NCBI RefSeq assembly: GCF_009363155.1
Contig: NZ_CP045302.1
Span: 4,013,001-4,077,000 of the forward strand
Source of the DNA: Azotobacter salinestris
GTDB taxonomy: Bacteria; Pseudomonadota; Gammaproteobacteria; Pseudomonadales; Pseudomonadaceae
Length of the DNA: 64,000 nucleotides
Direction: 5' to 3'
In this document: in pieces, positions 1 to 7,067 of the stretch
How positions within the stretch are numbered: position 1 is the stretch's first letter
How the letters are laid out: every line of letters starts with the position of its first letter
Made by a program: the position numbers and the translations under genes
The notes under the pieces: generated by a model
The model's database searches: none
The model's input: only the letters and a program-made list of their open reading frames with translations
What the model was told of the DNA's origin: nothing

Positions 1-357
1 CCATTCGACCGTGTAGGGCGTGCCGTCCTTGCGGTAGTTGACGGTCGAGCTCCGGAAGTGGCGTCCCGTGCGCAGGTGCTCGCGCAGGGATTCGAGCACC
101 GCAGGATCGGTCTGCGGCCCCTGCAGCAGGCGCGGCGTCTTGCCGAGGAGTTCTTCCACGGCATAGCCGGTCATCCGGCAGAACGCCGGGTTGGCGTACA
201 GGATGCGCGGCCCCGAGGGGCCGGGCTGGGCGTCGGTGATCAGCACGGCGTTGAACGCCTGCCTGATGGCCTGCTGGAGCAGGGCGGGCAGGATGTCCGG
301 TTCGGGAATGAGCGTATCCCTCTCCAGCGTGCCCGTGGTGCCCGGAGCGGGTGCCAT
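1..357 (-). CDS. PAS-domain sensor protein, N-terminal part (runs off window)
   Basis: The minus strand from the ATG at 357 reads an uninterrupted 119 codons to the window edge. Residues about 25-119 form one PAS domain, with the landmarks ANPAFCRMTGY, EELLGKTPRLLQG and NYRKDGTPYTVEW. This layout resembles the PAS/LOV modules at the front of diguanylate cyclases and sensor kinases. The LOV photoreactive cysteine motif (GxNCRFLQ) is replaced by GKTPRLLQG, so no flavin photocycle is expected. The output domain lies outside the window and cannot be named. The start is uncertain: no strong ribosome site sits just upstream of 357, but no closer in-frame ATG exists. It is divergent from the SMC operon. 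Confidence 0.75.
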   Translation of the reverse strand, partial: MAPAPGTTGTLERDTLIPEPDILPALLQQAIRQAFNAVLITDAQPGPSGPRILYANPAFCRMTGYAVEELLGKTPRLLQGPQTDPAVLESLREHLRTGRHFRSSTVNYRKDGTPYTVEW

Positions 358-496
358 GTCGTCGTGCAGGGGGCGTGAAGAGGAAATGGCCGGGTTCTCC
401 AGAGAGGGCTCTTGAGGTCCGCAGGCGAAACCTGACGGATCCAGGGTTCGACAGTGCAACGCGCGGAATGGATGCGAAACATTAAACACAGGACAA

Positions 497-515
497 AAAG
501 CCCGTCGAGGGCTTT
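497..515 (-). terminator. Short perfect hairpin with a T-run toward the PAS gene
   Basis: AAAGCCC (497-503) pairs with GGGCTTT (509-515) around the loop GTCGA. Read on the minus strand the stem is followed by a run of five T, as in an intrinsic terminator. On the plus strand only three T follow. It sits in the 270-bp divergent region between the PAS gene and the SMC operon. It could insulate the PAS gene or attenuate its leader; the role is inferred. Confidence 0.5.
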
Positions 516-627
516 CGTCCGTCGCGGGGCCCGCCGAGAAAAACCCGGCCCTTCGCAAATTCCCTCCAGGCGCTACACTGCCTGTCCCCTCTTTCAGCCG
601 CCACCACCGTTTTTCCGAAGGTCCTGC

Positions 628-3600
628 ATGCCCAGCCTGAACCGCATCATCCTGATCAACACCCACCTCCAGGGCGTGGTGGAATTGGTCGTGGACGACC
701 ACACCAACATCTGCGGCACCAACGCCTCCGGCAAGACCACCCTGCAGCGGCTGGTGCCGGTGTTCTACGGCGAATACCCGAGCCGCGTGGTGCCGGCCAC
801 CCGCGACAGCTTCGAGCGCTGGTACCTGCCCACCGAGCAGAGCTTCATCGTCTACGAATACCAGCGCATGGACGGCCAGCTCTGCCAGGCCGTGCTGGCC
901 GCCGCCGCCGACGGCAAGGGCGTCGCCTACCGCCTGGTGCAGAAGGCCTTCGTCCTCGACGACTACATCAAGAGCCGCCAGGGCGATGCCATCACCTGCC
1001 TGAGCATGACCGAACTGGGCCGCCAGCTGAAGCAGGCCGGTATTTTCGCCACCACCCTGCTCAACACCCGGCAGTTCCGCGCGATCATCCAGAACGACCG
1101 CGGCCTGCTCGCCGCCGACGGCCAGCGTGCCGAGCTGCGCAGCTGGGCCCGGCAGTTCTCCCTCTGCGACCCCGAGCACTCCCTGCGCCACATCGAGAAG
1201 CTGGCCAGGGCCGTGCATTCCCGGGAAGGCAAGATGGAGACCATCAAGTCGATGATCGCCGCCATCCTCGAGGAGGACGGCGTCAGTCCGCCGGCCTCCC
1301 ACCTCAACCTGCAGCGGGTCGAGGCATGGATCCGCGAGAGCCTGCTGATCCAGGGCTTCAACGCCATCCGCCCGGAGTTCGACAAGCTCGAGCGCGAATA
1401 CCAGGAACTGCTCGCCTGCGAGCGCCGCCTCGGCGGCCTGCTGCAGGGCTACCGGACCGAGGAGCCGCGCCTGTACCAGCGCCAGGAGGAGAACGCCGCG
1501 ACCATCGAGCAGACCGGCTTCCAGCTCCGCCAGCTGGAAGAGCGCTGGAAGGACCAGCGCGACGCCCTCAACCTGGACCTCTCCGCGGCCAGGGGCGACA
1601 TCGCGCGCAGCGAGGACGAGCTGGACCGGATCGAAAGCCAGTATCAGGCCTTCCTCGATGCCGACATCGAGCAGGCCAAGGCCGACTTGGAGCAGGTCGG
1701 CGCCTGGCGCGACGACCTGGACAACCTGCAGGCCCGCCACCGCCTGCTGACCGAGCAGCATCAGGACGTGGAGCGCGCCTACCTGGAGCGCCAGCAGGCG
1801 ATCAAGGACCAGCGCGAGGCCGCCCTGGAGCAGTTGCGCGAGCAGCAGGAGGCTCTGCAGGAGGAGCGCGCCCTGCAACGCGAGCAGCAGGCAGAAGCGC
1901 TGGCCAGCCTGGAGCAGGGCTTCAACCAGCGCCGCCAGCAGGGCCAGGACGGCTTCCGCGAGCGCGAATACCAGCTGCAGCTGGAGCAGAACCGCCTGCA
2001 GCAGCAGATCGCCAGCGCCGGTTACAGCGAGGAAGAGAACCGCAGCCTGACGATCTTCGACCAGCGCCTGGAGCGCGCCGATGAGGACGCCGAGACGGCC
2101 GAAGCCCGGGTTCGTCAACTCGAAATGCAGGAGCGCCAGCTGCGCAGCCGGCGCGACGAGGCCAACACGGCCTTCTCGCTGACCAGCCGGCGGGTGGTCG
2201 AGCGCCAGGAGCAGCTGAGCGATGTAGAGCGGATGCTCTATCCCGGCCACCAGACCCTGCTGGAGTTCCTCCGCCGCGAGCAGCCCGGCTGGGAGAGCCG
2301 CCTCGGCAAGGTGATCCATCCGGCGCTGCTGCAGCGATCCGATCTCAAGCCGACGCTCGGCGCGGCGGACGCGGACGGCCTGTTCGGCGTGCGCCTGGAC
2401 CTGGCCGCCATCGACACCCCCGAGCACGCGGCCAGCGAGCAGGAGCTGCGCCAGCGCCTGCAGGTCGCCAGGGATGCCCTACAGGATGCGCAGAACCAGC
2501 AGCAGGAGGCGGAAAAGCTGCTGGTCGAGGCCGGCGCCGCGCTGGACGAACTGCAGCGCCAGCTGGTGTTCGCCCGCACCGAACTGCAGAACCGCCGCGA
2601 CGACCGCCAGCGCCTCAAGGACGAGCGGCGAGCCCAGAAGGACAAACTCGACGCCGCCCTGCAGGAGCGCAAGCTCAAGGCCAGGAAACAGCTCGCCGAA
2701 CTCGGCGGCGCCCTGCAGCAGCTCGCCGGCGAGCGCGACCAGTGGCTGGCCGAGCTCAAGGAGCAGCACGGCGAGGCCCGCCTGGAGAAGGCCGCCCACT
2801 GGCAGCAGGTCATCGGCAGTCTCGATGCCCAGATCCAGCAGCTCAAGTCGGCCGCCGACGAGCGCCGCGGCAAGGCCAGGGCCGAACTCGACGAGTGCGA
2901 GCGCTGGTACAGGGCCGAGCTCAAGTCCCGCGGCGTCGACGAGAACGCCATCGTCGCGCTCAAGCAGCAGATCCGCAGCCTGGAGCAGAGAATCCAGCGC
3001 ACCGAGCAGCGCCGCTCCGAGGTGCTGCGCTACGACGACTGGTACCGGCACAGCTGGCTGCTGCGCAAGCCCAGGCTGCAGGGCGAGCTCGGCGAGAGCC
3101 GCAGCCGGGCGAGCAGCCTGGACCAGCAGCTGAAGAGCGCCTCGGCCGACTACAAGGCCGAACGCAGCCGGCTGGAGGAGGCCCGCCAGCAGGCCCTGCA
3201 GGAGAAGGGCGCCCTCGACGAGGCGCTGGCCCGCCTGAAATCCCTGCTGCGCCGCCTGGGCGAGCTGAAGCTGCCGCGCGAGGGCGAGCCCGCCGCCGGC
3301 GAGCTGGACGAGCGCCTGCGCCTGGGCGAGGAGCTGCTGCACGGCCGCGAGCAGATGCTCTCGGCGATCAGGGGCCATGTGGAGCACTTCGACAGCGTGA
3401 TCGCCGGCCAGTCCGGCTCCAGCCTGGCGGAAACCTGGGAGCGCAGCCGCGAGGAGTGCACCCTGGTCAGCGACCGCGGCATCCCGAGCCTGGACTACCG
3501 CCGGCTGGTGCCGCACCTGGAGCAGTTGCTCAACGTGATGGTGCCGCAGAGCCTCACCGCCCTGCGCGAGCAGGGCAAGATCTTCGGCATCGACCTCAAC

Positions 3601-4302
3601 AACTACTACGACGTGCTGGCCGACATCGACCGGCGCATCGCCTCGCAGAGCGCGCGGATCACCCGCGAGGTGAGCGAGGAACTGTTCCTCGAGGGTGTCT
3701 CCGACTCGGCGGTGCGCATCCGCTCGCGGATCAGCGAGCTGGAGTTCTGGCCGGAACTCAAGGCCTTCATCAAGGCCTTCCGCGACTGGCGCGAGGCCGG
3801 CTTCAGCGAGCTGCCCGGCGAGGACTACACCAGCAGCATGCGCCGGGCGCTGGACATCATCGGCCGCTCGGCGCTTTCCGGCGGCATCGCGGGGCTGCTG
3901 GAGATCGAGCTGCGCCTGCGCGAGGGCAACAGCGACCTGGTGATCCGCACCGACCGCCAGCTCAACGAGTCCTCCAGCCACGGCATGGCCTACCTGATCC
4001 TCTGCAAGTTCCTCCTGGCCTTCACCCGCCTGCTGCGCGGCCCGTCGCCGGCGACCATCCACTGGCCGATCGACGAGCTGGGGACCCTGCACCACAACAA
4101 CGTGAAGAAGATCTTCGAGGCCTGCCGCAACAACAACATCCGCGTGCTCGGCGCCTTCCCCAACCCGGACTCCGAGGTGCTGGCGCTGTTCGCCAACCGC
4201 TACATCGTCAACAAGCAGACGCGCCAGCTGCAGATGGTCAAGCCGCGCCCGGACGCGATCGCCGAGAGGCTGAAGAAACTGCACACCGAGGAGGCGCTGT
4301 AA
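628..4302 (+). CDS. SMC-like ATPase of a MukBEF/Mks/Wadjet-type complex (DUF3584-like)
   Basis: This 1224-residue protein has SMC architecture. Residues 1-40 carry a Walker A motif, GTNASGKT (30-37). Two long Gln/Glu/Arg-rich coiled coils (about 215-530 and 605-960) flank a non-coiled hinge-like segment (about 534-605). The C-terminal head has a signature-like NESSSHGMAY (from about 1113) and a Walker B ending in DE (1149-1150, IHWPIDELG). Length and P-loop fit Pfam DUF3584. The start at 628 is preferred over upstream in-frame codons because GAAGG lies 6 bases ahead and residues 1-30 already look like an ATPase N-terminus. The next gene begins directly after its stop. In this family the ATPase extrudes DNA loops; in Wadjet it drives cleavage of small circular plasmids. 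A role in plasmid defence here is inferred from the operon. Confidence 0.85.
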   Translation: MPSLNRIILINTHLQGVVELVVDDHTNICGTNASGKTTLQRLVPVFYGEYPSRVVPATRDSFERWYLPTEQSFIVYEYQRMDGQLCQAVLAAAADGKGVAYRLVQKAFVLDDYIKSRQGDAITCLSMTELGRQLKQAGIFATTLLNTRQFRAIIQNDRGLLAADGQRAELRSWARQFSLCDPEHSLRHIEKLARAVHSREGKMETIKSMIAAILEEDGVSPPASHLNLQRVEAWIRESLLIQGFNAIRPEFDKLEREYQELLACERRLGGLLQGYRTEEPRLYQRQEENAATIEQTGFQLRQLEERWKDQRDALNLDLSAARGDIARSEDELDRIESQYQAFLDADIEQAKADLEQVGAWRDDLDNLQARHRLLTEQHQDVERAYLERQQAIKDQREAALEQLREQQEALQEERALQREQQAEALASLEQGFNQRRQQGQDGFREREYQLQLEQNRLQQQIASAGYSEEENRSLTIFDQRLERADEDAETAEARVRQLEMQERQLRSRRDEANTAFSLTSRRVVERQEQLSDVERMLYPGHQTLLEFLRREQPGWESRLGKVIHPALLQRSDLKPTLGAADADGLFGVRLDLAAIDTPEHAASEQELRQRLQVARDALQDAQNQQQEAEKLLVEAGAALDELQRQLVFARTELQNRRDDRQRLKDERRAQKDKLDAALQERKLKARKQLAELGGALQQLAGERDQWLAELKEQHGEARLEKAAHWQQVIGSLDAQIQQLKSAADERRGKARAELDECERWYRAELKSRGVDENAIVALKQQIRSLEQRIQRTEQRRSEVLRYDDWYRHSWLLRKPRLQGELGESRSRASSLDQQLKSASADYKAERSRLEEARQQALQEKGALDEALARLKSLLRRLGELKLPREGEPAAGELDERLRLGEELLHGREQMLSAIRGHVEHFDSVIAGQSGSSLAETWERSREECTLVSDRGIPSLDYRRLVPHLEQLLNVMVPQSLTALREQGKIFGIDLNNYYDVLADIDRRIASQSARITREVSEELFLEGVSDSAVRIRSRISELEFWPELKAFIKAFRDWREAGFSELPGEDYTSSMRRALDIIGRSALSGGIAGLLEIELRLREGNSDLVIRTDRQLNESSSHGMAYLILCKFLLAFTRLLRGPSPATIHWPIDELGTLHHNNVKKIFEACRNNNIRVLGAFPNPDSEVLALFANRYIVNKQTRQLQMVKPRPDAIAERLKKLHTEEAL

Positions 4303-4944
4303 ATGCTCTCGACGAAAGGACAGGTCATCGAGCGCCTGCTCAAGGGCGACTTCATCTGCCGCACCACCGACGAGGACGGCTGGCGCTTCCTGAAGAACGC
4401 CGCCAACCGCGCCCAGGTGGACGACTACCTCGCCCAGCTCAACCGCATGGTCGCCCAGGTCGGCGCCAATGCCGACGGCGAGGTGTTCTTCTGCGGCTAC
4501 CGGCAGCTCGGCGAGGACGAGCGCAAGGTCATCGGCCAGCAGTTCCGCGACATCTGCAACGCCCTGACGCCGCTGGTCGAGTGGCTGGTGCTGGTGCAGG
4601 AGGCCGGCGCCCAGGATGCGCCGCTGACCGAGGGCACGCCGGTGCGCCTCAACGAGCTGCAGGGCATCGTCGAGGACACCCCGGCGTTCCGCGAGCAACT
4701 GGCGCGGATCAGCCACTACCGGCTGTTCGGCTCCACCAGCGCCAGCGTCGACGGGCAGATCAAGCAGGTCTTCAAGCGCCTGTGCGAGCTGGGCTACCTG
4801 ACCCGCCCCAATCCGGACAAGCAGATCTACCTGGCCACCGGCAAGCTGGACTACCTGTACGAGGTGATCCGCTTCATCGACGAGACCGAGGGCCTGGACC
4901 TCGAAGGCCGCGCGGAAAGCGCCAGCCAGGGGCAGCTCATATGA
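4303..4944 (+). CDS. MksE/JetB-like accessory subunit of the SMC complex
   Basis: A 213-residue acidic protein with no membrane segment. The ATG abuts the stop codon of the SMC gene, with GAGGAGG inside the end of that gene as ribosome site, so translation is probably coupled. The C-terminal part (about 145-195; SASVDGQIKQVFKRLCELGY, then PDKQIYLATGKLDYLY) has the pattern of a winged-helix domain, as in MksE/MukE/JetB KITE subunits, which bind the kleisin. Size (MksE/JetB about 200-230 residues) and position between the ATPase and a kleisin-like gene support the call. Sequence similarity to named families could not be tested, so the assignment rests mainly on context and size. Confidence 0.65.
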   Translation: MLSTKGQVIERLLKGDFICRTTDEDGWRFLKNAANRAQVDDYLAQLNRMVAQVGANADGEVFFCGYRQLGEDERKVIGQQFRDICNALTPLVEWLVLVQEAGAQDAPLTEGTPVRLNELQGIVEDTPAFREQLARISHYRLFGSTSASVDGQIKQVFKRLCELGYLTRPNPDKQIYLATGKLDYLYEVIRFIDETEGLDLEGRAESASQGQLI

Positions 4945-6161
4945 GCGGCAACCTGCATCAGGCCGGGGTGCGCTTCCTGCGCCAGCTGGGCCGGCACGCC
5001 GAGCCGATCATGGCCGCCTACCTGTCCGGCTCGGTGCCGGACCAGGCGCTGGAGCCGGCGGTCGAGGAGCGGCTGGTCAAGGACGGCATCCTCTACCGGC
5101 CCGAGCCCGGCGCCGACCTGCACCTGCGCCGGGCGGTGCGCGCCCTGCTGGAGGAGGCCCTGCGCGACGACCGCAACCGGCAGATCGATGCCAACACCGG
5201 CTCCGCGCTGGCCACCTTCAAGACCCTCGCCGCCCACTACAAGGAGGCCCGCCACCAGGGCGACTACGCCGCGGCGGACGCCTACCTGGGCGACCTCAAG
5301 GAGCACGTCTACGCCTTCGGCGAGACCCTGAGCCACAGCATCCGCGTACTGTGGAGCCGGCTGAACAACGAGTTCGGCTACGTCGGTACCCTCAACGCGA
5401 AGATCCGCGAGAACGAACTGGCCCAGTCCCAGGTGAGCGAGCTGCTCGCCGGGCTGGAGATGATCAGCTTCGAGGAGCTGGCGGAGACCGCCGGCGACCT
5501 GCGCGAGCTGCGCCGTCTGCTGGTCACCAGCCTGCAGCGCACGGTCAGTGCCTGCGCCCAGGAGCTGAGCGTGGTCCAGGGACGCCTGCTGGAGCTGCTC
5601 GGCCGCTTCCGGCAGATCCGCGGCCGCACCCGCCTGCTCAAGGGCTGGCTGCTGCACATGGAGCAGCAGCCGGACTATCGGGTGGGCAACCACGCCGCCC
5701 ACCCGAACGTGCCGCAGCTGTTCAACCTGGCGGCACCCGTGCTGGCGCCGGCGGCGCTGGACATCCACAGCCCGCAGCACGAAGCCGACCTGCTGGCGTT
5801 GGTGGCGCAGATCCGCGCCCTGCAGCCGCCGGACCGCTTCGCGCCGCCGCCGGGCGAGGCCGGCGAGCTGATCCTCGGCGAGGTGGAGGCCTTCGAGGTG
5901 CAGGGCAACCCGATCCGCGAAGCCGTCGAGGCCTATTTCTGCAGGGTCATCGACAGTGGCGAGCGGCTCTCGGCCCTGGAATACCGGGATCGGCACCACC
6001 TTCCCTGGGATGCGGAAAGCTGGCTGTACCAGGTGATCGGCGGCTATGAAGGTCTGCCCGAGGAGCAGAAGCGCCACTTCGAGCTGGACGCCATCGGCGA
6101 ACCGCATCCGCTGTATTCCGGCAATTTCATCGTCCGGGACGTGGCGCTGTGGCTGGCCTGA
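4941..6161 (+). CDS. MksF/JetA-like kleisin subunit of the SMC complex
   Basis: A 406-residue protein whose ATG overlaps the preceding stop by four bases (ATGA at 4941-4944). Residues 1-75 look like a winged helix (MSGNLHQAGVRFLRQLGRHA, then EERLVKDGILYRPEPG). Residues 80-250 are helical and rich in Leu/Glu/Arg, as in the middle of MukF/MksF kleisins. The C-terminal 130 residues are a mixed domain ending PLYSGNFIVRDVALWLA. Proteins of this kind are, I believe, sometimes labelled phosphoenolpyruvate carboxylase in databases, but no carboxylase motif is visible. A kleisin would bridge the two SMC heads. The gene order ATPase-MksE-MksF differs from the JetA-B-C-D order of classical Wadjet type I. 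Confidence 0.65.
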   Translation: MSGNLHQAGVRFLRQLGRHAEPIMAAYLSGSVPDQALEPAVEERLVKDGILYRPEPGADLHLRRAVRALLEEALRDDRNRQIDANTGSALATFKTLAAHYKEARHQGDYAAADAYLGDLKEHVYAFGETLSHSIRVLWSRLNNEFGYVGTLNAKIRENELAQSQVSELLAGLEMISFEELAETAGDLRELRRLLVTSLQRTVSACAQELSVVQGRLLELLGRFRQIRGRTRLLKGWLLHMEQQPDYRVGNHAAHPNVPQLFNLAAPVLAPAALDIHSPQHEADLLALVAQIRALQPPDRFAPPPGEAGELILGEVEAFEVQGNPIREAVEAYFCRVIDSGERLSALEYRDRHHLPWDAESWLYQVIGGYEGLPEEQKRHFELDAIGEPHPLYSGNFIVRDVALWLA

Positions 6162-6172
6162 ACCGGAGACAC

Positions 6173-6394
6173 ATGCAGGCCGTCCATCGCCTGCTGCGCG
6201 AGCGCCTTGAGCGGGTCGAGCTGAATTCGCTCTGGAAGCCGATTCACGCGGCCTTCGAGGTGGGCGAGGCGCTGGGCAACTGGCTGCATTTCAACCGGGA
6301 GCAACGGGAAATGCTCCGGGAACTGGCCCGGCGCGCATGGGGCTTCGACCCGCTGGAGGCGTTCCGGACGGCACGCGCCGGGAGGTGGCGATGA
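6173..6394 (+). pseudogene. JetD-like TOPRIM protein, N-terminal piece (apparent frameshift)
   Basis: A 73-codon frame starting at ATG 6173 with GGAG five bases upstream, 11 bases after the kleisin-like gene. It encodes a charged helical segment (for example HFNREQREMLRELARRAWGF) and stops at 6394. The last ten codons (RTARAGRWR) look like out-of-frame arginine-rich readthrough. The other frame at the same place reads PDGTRREVAMTAIDEKLA, a natural continuation into the next open frame. One extra C in TTCCGG near 6361-6366 would fuse both into one protein of about 270 residues, close to JetD-type size. The alternative is a genuine two-gene arrangement with a four-base ATGA overlap. Confidence 0.5.
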
Positions 6395-6975
6395 CGGCCA
6401 TCGACGAGAAGCTCGCCCGCCAGCGCCCCGACGATGGCTTCGTGCTGGTCAAGGGGCGCCTGCCTGCGCCGCTTCCTCCATTGGGCTCGGAGTTGAGTCT
6501 GCGCGTGCCGCTGGTTGGCCTGGACCTCGGGGCCGTCGCGTCGGTCGTGGTGATCGAGAACCTCGACAGCTTCGACGATTGGCACGCCTATCCGGCCCCG
6601 GCCGGGCTGACCGACAGCCTGGTGGTGTACCGCGGCCACGGCGGCCTCGCCCGCGGCGCATGCCGGCTGCTGGCGATGCTGCCGGCAGGCTGCGAAGTCA
6701 CCGTCTTCCCCGACTGGGACCCGGCGGGCCTGTTCATCGCCCAGACTCTGCCGCGGGCCGATGCCTTGCTGGTGCCGCAGTCGATCGAGCCCCTGCTGGT
6801 CTTGGGCAGCCGGGAACACTTCGACCGGCAGCATCTGGCTGCCCGTCATCTGGAAGCGGCCGAACTGGACGGCTGGCAGGGCATCTGGGAAGCGATGAAG
6901 GCCGCACAGGTCAGTGTGAAGCAGCAGCACATGCTGGCGCTCGGCACTGTCCTGCGGCAGGTGCCACGTCACTGA
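6391..6975 (+). CDS. JetD/MksG-like TOPRIM nuclease subunit, C-terminal piece or separate ORF
   Basis: A 194-residue frame from ATG 6391, overlapping the stop of the previous frame by four bases. It carries the TOPRIM core: a glutamate after a hydrophobic strand in VVVIENLDSF (Glu about 56) and a DxD in VFPDWDPAG (Asp about 107 and 109). The same pattern occurs in the C-terminal nuclease domain of Wadjet JetD/MksG and in topoisomerases. In Wadjet JetD cuts plasmid DNA captured by the SMC complex. The usual N-terminal arm domain is absent from this frame but is largely encoded by the preceding one, which suggests a frameshift. Functional only if the two frames are rejoined or act as separate chains; this cannot be decided from sequence. 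Confidence 0.6.
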   Translation: MTAIDEKLARQRPDDGFVLVKGRLPAPLPPLGSELSLRVPLVGLDLGAVASVVVIENLDSFDDWHAYPAPAGLTDSLVVYRGHGGLARGACRLLAMLPAGCEVTVFPDWDPAGLFIAQTLPRADALLVPQSIEPLLVLGSREHFDRQHLAARHLEAAELDGWQGIWEAMKAAQVSVKQQHMLALGTVLRQVPRH

Positions 6976-7067
6976 CTCGAAAAGATTTTCACCTCGACCT
7001 TCGCAAGGTTCGCCGCTTCGCTTGAGGGAGTAGACTGGAGGCTCCTCCCGGCTGCTCCTTCCCGCGT

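Noticed and set aside
2479-4716. 745-codon open frame antisense to the SMC gene and its neighbour
   Set aside because: It is a by-product of high GC at third positions; the composition is Leu/Ala/Gly/Gln repeats and the plus-strand frames have recognisable motifs. Similar long antisense frames over glnD, dnaE, mutS and eno were dropped for the same reason.
4941-6161. Phosphoenolpyruvate carboxylase as the product of the third SMC-operon gene
   Set aside because: The protein is 406 residues, far below the 880 or so of the carboxylase, and no catalytic motif is present; operon context favours a kleisin-like role.
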